Assembly: GCF_022201045.2 (NCBI RefSeq)
Contig: NC_068558.1
Coordinates: forward strand, 46,341,001-46,405,000
From: Citrus sinensis
Lineage: Eukaryota > Streptophyta > Magnoliopsida > Sapindales > Rutaceae
Direction of reading: 5' to 3'
DNA: 64,000 nt
Shown: piece after piece, positions 41,561-51,956 of the stretch
Layout: each line of letters starts with the position of its first letter
Position numbering within the stretch: position 1 is the first letter of the stretch
The notes under the pieces: generated by a model
The model's database searches: none
What the model saw: only the letters and a program-made list of their open reading frames with translations
Told to the model about the DNA's origin: nothing
Translations under genes and position numbers: made by a program

Positions 41561-43177
41561 AGGCTCACATCAAAATGCTTGGTACTTGGACAATGAGCTA
41601 TAAATCCTATAAGAAACAATCTTAGCAACCTCTCCATCATTGTGTTTTGAAATAACCATACCCATGTGTTTTGAAATCGCCAAAAAACTTAATAAATATC
41701 TCAAAATTTTTGAACGATACTGAAATCAAAATTAAGTTTGATAAAGATCTCTATTTGAAAGAAACAGAAAAACGAAGGGAGAGTTCTCATAGAAAGAATG
41801 GCTAAAGATGGATTGTACTTGCTCCTGTGTTTACCTTCTTTTCACAAATAAAACAAGCTCAAACAATCTACTATCAATTATACATTTTCAAAATTCAAAG
41901 TCAATAAGACTAGGTTCAAGGCCAATGTCTAGTTTCTCAAATTTCAATTTATGTTCAAATACAAGCAACAATAGTCTAAGTGTCTTAGACTTATAGCATA
42001 AAAGATGAAGCCATCTTAATGCAGTGTCACTCAAGAAAATATTATCTACTTGTAATATCTGAAATTTCAGTGAAAGTTCAAGTTTATCATTCTACTTTGC
42101 TTGCCAAATGGAAAATAACACAGACAAAATTTTAAAAGCACAAAGTGTGAAAAAAAAAAACCGTTGTTGCTTTTTTAGACATTGAGTCGTTGAATACTTC
42201 TTGAATGACCTTCATCATGATCATGATACACATGCAATTTGATCTCTCTCACTTTTTTATTTTTCTTTTATCATTAAGGGTACTTTCATATGTAAGAGGT
42301 GAGAGAGAATCAACCTTTAACATAAAGTCGAGATACATGACTACGAGAATTATTAAGATGTTCTCTTGTCATGATTTGATGTTAGAGCCATTTAACATAA
42401 GAATAAAATTATTGTTGGCAGTAATATTAGCAGCAGACATAACTTAATGGAGAACAACGACCAAACAAAACAAGCCTATATTAGTCTTAAAATGATAATA
42501 AATTCATATAAAGATAAACCTCATCTCAAGATACTGAACACTCTATTAATATTTCATCTTTGGATAAATTATTAATTTGTTAGTGATATCTTGGATTCTT
42601 GGTATAATAATCAAACACTGATAGTAAGAACATGACAAATAATGAATCTTCCTTTGCCACATGGGCACATGTAATTCATCAAATATAGACATTCCTTTAG
42701 GCCAATCGATATTCACAAAATTTACATATACAAAATTTTTTATATTCCAAAATAAATTAATTTCCACAAAAGATGTCACTTTGGCAACATTTTGTTTTAA
42801 TTAATTCATCTCAAAATCTATACAAATATACCGATATTTAAATTTATAATTGCACTAAAAATAAAAAAAATTTAGGTGAAAGTCAAAGTCAACAGTTAAC
42901 GTTGACTGTTGATCAGACAATCATTGACTGGTTTAGGTGGTTTCTGCTTTAACTTGCTTGACGGCATGGCTCAACAACCACACCTTGCTCAGACGCCGTT
43001 GGTGGCTGGGCTGCTGCTTGCTTGAATGCTTAAAAACCTGAATTTCTTTTTCTTTTTTTTATTAATCCTAAAAAAAGCCTTAATTCTCTCAAATTCAATG
43101 ATACCATATTGGAGAAGACTAAAAATTGAATTATTAATTGAAAATAAATCAATTCTCAATGATGCAGCATGAAGAGT
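41561..43177. other. Retroelement debris and spacer
   Basis: No host gene is seen. The stretch lies between a plus-strand copia gag fossil and a minus-strand LTR, and is probably worn internal sequence from one or both elements. Confidence 0.4.
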
Positions 43178-43703
43178 CTCTGATACCACTTGTTAGAACA
43201 AGAAATCCCTTTGGTGAAAATTATTATCTATAATCCAGTAACATTCATGGTGTATCACTAAAGATCAATAATAAACATGCAAGCGTACCTCAATCCATAA
43301 TGTGAATTATTCTCTAGAATCGTGCGGTTGACCTTCTAAATCAACACGTTCTCGTAGATAATCTTTTTATTTTCTCTATACTCTCTATCTAATGATGGAA
43401 TGTCAGAAAGAATAAAATAATACGCGTGACCTGGGAACCATGACCACTTATACATGCAACTTTTCTTTTTGTCTTTACGTATTCCTACTTCAGTACATCA
43501 TAGAAATGTAAATTACCATTAAATATCTATACATTAAAGTCCCACATTCTATCAAATATATTAAAGCTAAAATTACTGAAAACCATAATAAATCACTTTT
43601 AGCTGAGCTTAATTATTTATGACAGTCCGCAATACATAATTATTCACATATAAACCCAATATTGGATTAAGGATCCAATAATGCTAGATTAAAAAATCCA
43701 ACA
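43178..43703 (-). mobile_element. Ty1/copia-type LTR with primer-binding site (fossil)
   Basis: In minus orientation a TG...CA bounded segment of 513 bp runs from 43703 (TGTTGGATTTTT) to 43191 (TTCTAACA). Two bases later comes TGGTATCAGAG (43188-43178), the initiator-Met tRNA primer-binding site used by copia elements. This marks a 5' LTR whose internal part extends to lower coordinates. A second LTR was not found, so the element is incomplete and old. It lies in the opposite direction to the gag fossil at 40331, so at least two insertions are present. Confidence 0.7.
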
Positions 43704-44083
43704 CCCAGTTGATACCTTTCTTCAATTTTTGGTGCCCAGAGACAAATTTTACTTGAAAAATGCCTTGTATTTGTACTAGGTGATGATATCGCCAACTATA
43801 GTAACTAAAAAAGAAATAGCTAGAAACTTCGCTGTGGAACAAGGGATACAAAAACTAACAGAAAATGAACTTAATTAATTTTGATAATTGATTCCAAGCA
43901 GTATCCTACAGTACACTCCTTGAAATATTTCAAGATTAATTAGTTAATCAACTTAAATTTTCATAAAACAAACAGAGAAAAGAGTAGATGAAAATATTTA
44001 CTAATTACAATATCGAGAGCTTGATGGTGTCTCGGTCTCACCCTCAGTTCTCATTCTCAGCCTCACCCTAGAAGCAGTGGTAA

Positions 44084-44542
44084 TTAAAGTGAAAGGGTAA
44101 GGTCTAAGCCTGCAGCTTCTTCAATCTCAATCTCTTCTCTTTCAATTGCTTTCGGTTTGGTTTGTGTCTGAGAAGGAGTAGCGGCAGCACTTCCATGATT
44201 AGATTTAGGTGGGTTATTTTTCGTCATCATCAATCGACGATGATCAAAAGTCTCTTCCAAGAAATCTTCACGTCGAAATGTGGGCTTCCAAACTTCAACT
44301 TGACCTTCAAGCTTTCTTTTGTTAAATCTGACAGTCTCCATGATCTCCAGCTGCTTCTTCGCATTTGAACCGTTCAGCAGATGATTACGAGCCTCTCGAA
44401 TATTTTGAACGAGGGCAAAGAACTTCTCCATCTTCTCTTCTTCGTTATCTTCCTCTTGCTCGATAATTATTATTCCATCATCGCGGTCATGGCAATTATG
44501 TTTCCTCTTCCTGCTTGCAGATGTAGTGTTGTTGTCGTCCAT
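44084..44542 (-). CDS. NIMIN3-like NPR1-interacting protein (copy B)
   Basis: An intronless gene of 152 aa. A basic patch SRKRKHN near the start could act as a nuclear signal. Then come an acidic run, the EEEKMEKFFAL core (about residues 34-44), a basic helix, a WKPTFRREDF segment in the middle, a polar linker and the EAR motif LDLTLSL at the very C-terminus. The order equals that of copy A and of Arabidopsis NIMIN3; the linker is about 25 residues longer than in copy A. The role is to bind NPR1 and restrain salicylate signalling through corepressor recruitment. The copies differ much outside the motifs, so the duplication is not recent. Confidence 0.87.
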   Translation of the reverse strand: MDDNNTTSASRKRKHNCHDRDDGIIIIEQEEDNEEEKMEKFFALVQNIREARNHLLNGSNAKKQLEIMETVRFNKRKLEGQVEVWKPTFRREDFLEETFDHRRLMMTKNNPPKSNHGSAAATPSQTQTKPKAIEREEIEIEEAAGLDLTLSL

Positions 44543-44711
44543 GATCTGTACTAAATGTTTGCTGTGCCTTGGATCGTGGGATGCACAGAGACGCTATTCA
44601 CCGACCATCAACCATCTAGTCATTAATTAAGAGCTCATACACACAATCAGACAAATAATATACTTTCGAGGTTGCTTCCCCGTTGCTTCTCCTTCATAAC
44701 CCTTCAACTCA

Positions 44712-44961
44712 TTTAAATATATACATATATATATATTTGGTCTCCGTCAAGCTAACTAGCTAGCTATATTCTTCTGTCAATTTTACTGGTGTCAATTTCT
44801 TTCAAGTTTTCATTTACCAATATATCCTCGTGATGCTTGCTACCATAGTACTAATGATGGTGGTAATAAGCATGATATTTGGGTAATTACAAACCTAGTA
44901 AATATGTATATGGGATCACGAGTTAGTGTGACGTGTCGTCATTTTTACCTACAACATGACG
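44712..44961 (-). promoter_or_regulatory. Copy B promoter: TGACG cluster and TATA run
   Basis: An AT run holding TATATATTTAAAT (minus strand) at about 44712-44738 is the likely TATA region. Further up, TGACGTGTCGTCA at 44929-44941 has two TGACG boxes in opposite directions, and a third box is at 44957-44961. This mirrors copy A in motif type but not in layout. Binding by TGA factors is inferred. Confidence 0.6.
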
Positions 44962-47900
44962 TGCGTCCTATGACATTGGATTAGATGCATCCCTTCTCCT
45001 TTTTGCTTTATGGTAGTAGTTTTGCTCCTCAATGCATGTGTCTCTCGCGGTGTCCCTGTGCTTTGGATTTGATTTACATAAATATAAGTAATTGTAAAAT
45101 CGTCTTTGTTATTAATTTGTTAAACTTGGTGGAAACAGATGAAACCAATTAGTCAATTTCTTTTTCCAAAAAAATAATAAATAATAATAATAATAGTTTA
45201 GATTTATCAGTCACGACATTTCAAAGACTTGTGGATTAATGCCATACATAATAATAAAGGAATATAAAAAACAAATTGATCAAAATTGTCCAGTACAATA
45301 GTGTGACCGCCGAGACTTGTCGGCTCTAGACTTCTCCGAGAATATATAAAGAAAGTAACTTCTTTACCAAACAACCATTGATTCACAAGAATTCGTGAAG
45401 GAGACGAAAAAAGACAAAAAAAGAAACGTTTTGGTGAACGTGTCACTTTACAAGCTATTGTTAATTAATGGGTCCATTGTAATTGTCTTCAACCTCAAAG
45501 GAAATTTCCTACCCACCACCAGCTGGATCAATTCACCGTCAACTCAGCCATATGATATTTTCATTCTTTCGGAGATTAACTTGAGGAGTTTTTTCCTGGA
45601 CATCATCATGTAAAAACTGAAACTTAGATGAAATGGGAATAAGAGCCGACCAGAACCACATACGTGTCCTGAACAAGAAAACCATATATAATCTGATGGA
45701 AATAATTATTGTGTTGATTTTTTCTAAGCCACGTCACGTCGCAGATTATAGAGATAATATATACAATCGGTTGTGTTTGGTATGCATCATTACATTAGAC
45801 TAAGTATATATTATGATCGGATTGGATTAAATTGAATTATATAATATTGTCTTATATTTTGTATAATATCCAATTGGACGGACGTTGTTAAACTATACTT
45901 AAATATAAAAAATAATACTATTTATGAATATTTAAGAGTAATAATTAAACTTAATTTAAAGGTAAATAATAAAACATTGAATATAAAGTAAATTAGTTAT
46001 TGGGTAATTATAATTATAACAAACAATATAGATTAATAAGACTATTTAATTATATAATTAAATTTTTATTAGATATTTTAGATATATTTTATTTTATCAA
46101 AATTTTAGCAAATAACATAAATAAAATAAAATAATTACTGGTATTATTAATTTTCATGATTATTGTTAATTTTACATTAGTGATTATTAAATTTAATACA
46201 ATCAATTATTGTAATAAATTATTAAATAGCTAATTTATATTGAAGCAACATACCAATTTAATTAGACTATAAGAGCATAATAAAAAATAATTTTCAAGTA
46301 ATAAATAAAAAATGGTGCTATATGTAAGAGAAATATTACAAATGAACAATTTTTTCTTTTATTTCTAATTCTATTGTTGAGTGCTGAAGTATGTATATTT
46401 ATAAAAAGAAAATCATCATTTTGCACTCTAAGTCTCACTAACATTTTACTTTTATATATTGAAGTCTTTTAAACTTTGATTTTGTGTGTTTTGTTATAAT
46501 TTGAGTATTTTATGTATTTCAGTGGTATTTTAGTTATTTACAATTAGCAAAAAATCAGATAGCAAAACAAGTAGTATTTTTGAGCTCAAAATAGATAAAA
46601 ACCTTAGGAAGAGTATAAAGGATAAAATCACAGTTTTATGATTTTGTTGGGACTCAACTGACGTGATATTGATCAATAATGCAATAACATTCTATTGCAT
46701 TGACCGATGATGTTACAGCATCCTATTAGACTTAAAAAAGAGCTTATGATATGTGCAATACACTAAATTAATGCTAGTTAACTTTTGCATTGACTGATGT
46801 CATGACACTATATTATTGGACTAAAAAACACATGTATGTTACATGCAATTCACCAAATCACAACATTGGTGATGTGCTCCATCCAATGAGGGCTTGCCAT
46901 GTGGTGCAATTATAAGCGTCCAAGTTGTTTTCATCGATGACCATAATTTACATGTTGTATTTATAAATAAGAGACTCTCGCCCCTTAATTCGAGAGCTTT
47001 GAATCAAAGTTTGAGTTTCATTATGTGATTCTCTCTTTATTTTGTATTTCCTACGTATTTTAGTGTAAAATTATCATTTTACTCCTAATTCAATATGAGT
47101 GACTAATTTAGTTTTAAGTTAAGTTAAAGGTGAAATCTCAATATAATCCATGAGTTTAATTTAATAAGATTATTAACTCTTTTTTATTTATTTATGTGGA
47201 TTATTTTAACTCATTGTTAACAGATAATAATAATCTTATCTAGATTTTAGATAAGATTTTACACAATATATTGAGTCTCTAGTGCAAGATCATAAATCAA
47301 GCTTAACAATAAATTTACTGTTTGACATGATGAGCACTTTACACTATATATATTAGTGAGAAACTCCCCTCTATTATTAGTGATTCATCTTGCCACATTA
47401 TTGACAATGGGATTGTTATTACCTAGCACAACATGTACTTAACACCACATTTAGCAGAAGATTATTTCCTCTTGCCACAATGAGTGCTTGATATCTTATT
47501 TATTAAAATAAAGACTATGAGGAGTGGAAATACTCCTCTTATCAATTCATTGGAACTAAAAAAGAATCTGAAGCTTATAGCAAAGTGTTGAGTGTAAATC
47601 AAGATGCTCAAGTGTTTCATTTGAATTGTTTCATTTTTAATTTATTCTTGCTATTTTAATTTAAATCCCAGTATCACTCAGAAATCACATCCAACAAAAG
47701 AAAAAACTATCAAGTATGGGATACATATTTAGTTCTAAAGTTAATCTAATCGTATACTTAGTTATAGCTCCCAAACGTAGCATTAGTGGAGTACTGGACA
47801 TGAAGTACATATTCGATTTGCCACTCATTAGCATTTTTATTTTTATTTTTTCCATTTATCTTCTTCTTGCAGTATGATTGTATGAATTATGCCAAGAAAT

Positions 47901-48231
47901 TGTCGACTATTCCAAGTTGACTGTTGATAGGACGAACTGTATTATTGGTCTGGTCCTTCACTTCTTCGCGTCCCCACAAAAATTAAATGATTAGTGTTAG
48001 TAAGATATTAAGAGAATCGGGCCTGGATCCGTGGCCTTAGACTTTGGTATCATTCCTCAAATTGGTTATATTGGACCCAAATGGACCATTTGGATTTTTG
48101 ACCTTATCACATTTCTACAGAAACCTGAAGAAAACAATACGTTTAGGTAGGGTAGGTCAAACAAAAAAAAAAGAGCAGGGTAGGTCGTAGGTGCCTAAAT
48201 TCCCCTCATTCCAGGTAATGAAATTGTCCTC
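44962..48231. other. Intergenic, transposon-worn, no gene recognised
   Basis: AT-rich sequence with a (AAT)n tract at about 45176-45195. GGTTGTGTTTGGTATGC at about 45769 looks like a MITE end, but I could not find its partner. A 90-bp duplication at 46697 is listed separately. Confidence 0.4.
46697..46876. repeat. Two diverged 90-bp direct repeats in a possible LTR or pararetrovirus-like fossil
   Basis: GCATTGACCGATGATG at 46697 recurs as GCATTGACTGATGTCATG at 46787; later parts of both units also match (TATTAGACTAAAAAA-like and a gcaat-cac-aaat block). About 90 bp downstream comes TATTTATAAATAAGAG, then a stretch that looks like a transcribed leader. The arrangement resembles an LTR or pararetroviral promoter, but no coding part is seen and the family is uncertain. 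Confidence 0.4.
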
Positions 48232-48248
48232 TTTTTGTTATTATTATT

Positions 48249-48461
48249 TTTTTGTCTTAATCACGAGGTATCTTAGGGAGGGCCCAACTGTGGGAGACAC
48301 CTTTAAGCCTGTACCACAACTCAGATTAGAAGTTCCCGCTCGAATCGGGAGGCACATGTTCTCCCAATAAAAGCAACTTCCCTGCGACTCGAACTGAGGA
48401 GCAAACCCAATCAAACCACTTAAAAGGGACTCTATTGCCAGTGGAGACAACACTTTATTGA
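48249..48461 (-). mobile_element. tRNA-derived SINE with 17-bp target-site duplication
   Basis: In minus orientation the element starts CAATAAAGTGTTGTCTCC, carries an A-box-like CCACTGGCAATAGAGTC and a good B box AGTTCGAGTCGC, and ends in AAGATACCTCGTGATTAAG plus an A-run. TTTTTGTTATTATTATT flanks both sides on the plus strand (48232-48248 and 48462-48478). The near-perfect duplication points to a fairly young insertion. Although open on the minus strand, it is not a protein gene. Confidence 0.85.
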
Positions 48462-49230
48462 TTTTTGTTATTATTATTATTACACAAGAACGGCCAATAA
48501 GTGTGATTTCATGACCCCATGTCACAAACACAAAGCCGACCAAAAGAAAAGATTATAATAAATATGTGTATATATATATAATTATTATATGCATGCATCG
48601 GCAATTCGGCGTCGCATGATATTGTGATATAGTGGGTAGACGAAAGAGATGCTGATGCTGTTAGTGGGCTAGATTCCTATTCCTTCTCTCTTTATAGAGT
48701 GGGTTAACTTTAGCAGCCTCCCATGCCCATGGCAGCGGCAGCATCCTCTCCATTTTTATGGCAGCAGAAGCAGTACTCGAGTTTCAGAACTTTTACTTAA
48801 TTTCCAAGTATCAACGACCAAAACTAGAGCACTCAACTATCTAACTTGTATAAATTTTACGTCTCCCATTTGTATCCTTTAAGCATTTTTCTATCAGCAA
48901 AAAAAATAAAAAATAAAAAAAAAATAATAAAAAAAAAATTCTAGTAATATATTACACACACACACACTCATATAATATGAATAATTTTTCTGTTAAAAAT
49001 ATTTGAGCATACCAAAATTAAGGATGAGCTTTAAAAAATAAAAATAAAAAAATAACTCCAATCGGCTTACTACTTCACAACTGTCAGCTTCTATTCCGAC
49101 TGGATGATGGGCTGACCGTCTACATTTTGCTGTCTATCACATTAACATTATTTTCTCACCTAAAAGGGAAAATAAAGTGTATCAATCACTCAAAGAAAGC
49201 GAGTAAAATTTTTTCTTAATAAATCAAATA

Positions 49231-49693
49231 AGAGCGCTTGTTTGTTAAATATTTGAAGTTAAAATTTTATTAATTTTGGACTTATTTTTAATTTTTTTGT
49301 TTATTTTTTTATAATGTATGTGTGATTTTCATATATTTACATATGAACAGAAAAAATAGATTTTTTTTTTTTACTTTTATTTGAATTAGAAAAGGTTTGA
49401 ATGGAAAATAAATATTATATCCTAAAAATATCTATATCAAATATACTTATTTCTTAAAATTTAATCTTTTCATCCGTTTTACTTATAAGGATATAAAATG
49501 TCAAATAACTATGTTTAAAAGATTCTTTAATCTTTATTTTAAAAAATACTATGTAAAAAGATTTCAGCCAAATTCAAATGACCACAGAGTCATTGCCAAT
49601 ATACACTATGTAAACAAATACTACTTATCATTCATATTCAAATTTCAGCAAAATTCAGATCTATTTAAATTTTAGACAAAAAAATAAACGCTA
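49231..49693. mobile_element. Possible hAT-like MITE
   Basis: AGAGCGCTTGTTTGTT at the left and the reverse complement of the right end (GTAGCGTTTATTTTTT) are loosely alike, and both resemble MITE ends common in woody dicots. The inside is AT-rich and non-coding. No target-site duplication could be fixed, so this is tentative. Confidence 0.3.
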
Positions 49694-50090
49694 CCTAAGC
49701 AATAAATACACACGAGAAAATAATACATATAAAAGATGCATTTGGATCCAATGCATGAGTTATACAAAAAATTAATTATACTTTTATTCTCATTCAATAA
49801 CTCCCAAAATAATCTCATAAAAAAACAAAAATAGCATTGAATCCAAGTTGATAGATGATTATACACTGGACCATCCAAAATATTTTCAAACTACGTTGCT
49901 ACGGGAAAAAAATCCAAAGAAATAGCAGTTTCGTTAATCAGTTCAATTCGAATAAAGTTGTCAAATTGAAATAAAACCGAACCAGGAAAAATTAGAAAAT
50001 GAAGAATGCCCAAATTAGGTTAAAAAAGTTGCATCCACTCAAGCTCAGGCAACTTCTCTTTAACGCTGCCCAGAGCCCATATTCACTATT

Positions 50091-50094
<4 letters not shown>

Positions 50095-50133
<39 letters not shown>
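50095..50133. repeat. (GA)19 microsatellite
   Basis: An uninterrupted GA run of 39 bases outside any gene. Confidence 0.97.
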
Positions 50134-50136
<3 letters not shown>

Positions 50137-51956
50137 TTGAAAAGGTGAATTTGGTGGGTGGCAATTGGATTTAAGCCCGTGCACCGACCGTCACTTTTCC
50201 AGAGCACGTAAGTCTACAATACACTCTACTCTTCGATATTTGGTAATAAATTTATTGATTGCACAATAACAATATTGTTGTTTGTATATGATTTAGTAGC
50301 CACTACGCGTGCAACATAGATTGAGATGGCCGTCCCTCCACATTACAGCCTCCAATATTATTAAAATAGTTGTTCATTTCTGAAATCGACGATTCTTCTT
50401 GAATTGACCAATTCTCTTCAAATCACTCACTTCCACGGACCCAACTCTATATAAATATTCTTCATTATATTTTTCTTGTAGTTGTTGTGGATTTTCATAC
50501 TCTTTCTTTTGCACTGCATTAATTAATTTGTTTATATGGCCTTTTTCACAATGTCCAATACACATATTCGATCATTTTATATGGCATAAACAAAGCTGCA
50601 ATATTCCGCTTAATTTATGATTTGTATTAGTAAGAAAAAGATATCTTAAACAAATAATTTGCCGCTATGTCCACCACTAAAACTGCGGCTTGTAGTGGAT
50701 TACTTCAAATTGCCATGCATCTAACTAGTTGATAAAGCCACCATTTGAGTAAGCGACCATTTGAGTTCTCTTTGTAAAAATGATGACCATCAATCTTACA
50801 TTAAGAATAAGAAATAGCCCTCTAGTTAATTTCACAGCGTACCGGTGACCAATGCTTGTTTTGTCATCATTTGCATATTTTATTTTCAAGGGGCGCGCGA
50901 TTCATATTCATAATCTCGGATGGTGATTATATATACGACCGTAACTTGCATGAAGCAATTAATGATTGGAAGAATGATCCAAACCGTCTCTTTTGTTTAA
51001 CGAAATTAGCTATTTCCCTCTCATATTTCAAAATTCATCAGAAACTCAACTTCCTAATGTTACATTGTCAAGTACTATGATACATATTTTAGAGGACAAT
51101 TCAGTAGTTTAAATCAACAATGCTGATAGTTTAAAAACGAATGGACTTAAATATTATGTAGAAGCACATAGTGGACTGTCAATGGAATATTAATAACATC
51201 AAGGAGGTTTAGGTGGGTTTTAAGACATGATGGGAAAATAGCTAATTTCTCGAAACATGAGGGAAGATTTTATCTTTTACTCTTAGTAATATGAATGATG
51301 ATGTCTAGTCTAGTATTACTGAGTGCCTGAACATGCTATCCTAGCTAGCTCAAGCTCTTGCGCAAACACAAAGCGATGGCCATGGCACATGAGACCAAAT
51401 GACAATGTCGCTGCTGTGCTCCTCACAATTTATAAAGTTTCTATTGTTGGGTCTATGTTGATACATATTCTTGCACTATGCTGCACCAGAAAGAGGAAAA
51501 CTTAATGATGAAAATCAAAAGGCAAATAGGTGCCGGCAATAGCTACACCTTTCCGTTTTACGGGTCACTATATATTGGCAAATAAATAACAATAATGTTG
51601 CCTAAGAATCCACTTTATAGCGAAATGCTATTGGTAAAAAGTAAAAAGAGTTGGTGCGGGTGTCCCTTATCAACCCCCATCCACTACTGTATGGTCAATT
51701 TGTTGGTCTTGTTTATAATTACAACGGCAAGGAGATTATAGTAATTGAACCTGCATCAAAGTTTTAAAATAAATAAATTTTTTGAGCTACATATTATATT
51801 TGATGCAATTAAAAACAGTTTTGTGATTTCTTGGCCACATACATCATAATACACACCACTCTGCAATCATCACATAATTAGAAATACACTCGTGATTTCA
51901 TTTTTCAATTATTTACATATATCTTGGACCTAAGCTTTACATGCGAATCTAGTGGG

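Larger units (their letters stand above)
48479..51956. other. Intergenic, no gene recognised
   Basis: AT-rich, with A-runs at 48899-48940 and a CA tract at about 48955-48967. A possible MITE (49231-49693) and a GA microsatellite are listed separately. The 63-aa minus frame at 50374-50565 is polar but matches nothing I know. Confidence 0.4.

Noticed and set aside
45769-46280. MITE-like end GGTTGTGTTTGGTATGC
   Set aside because: No matching inverted end or target-site duplication could be found downstream.
48244-48543. 99-aa frame on the minus strand
   Set aside because: It reads through a SINE with clear target-site duplications and is not a gene.
50374-50565. 63-aa polar frame on the minus strand
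   Set aside because: Too short, no start context and no recognisable family.
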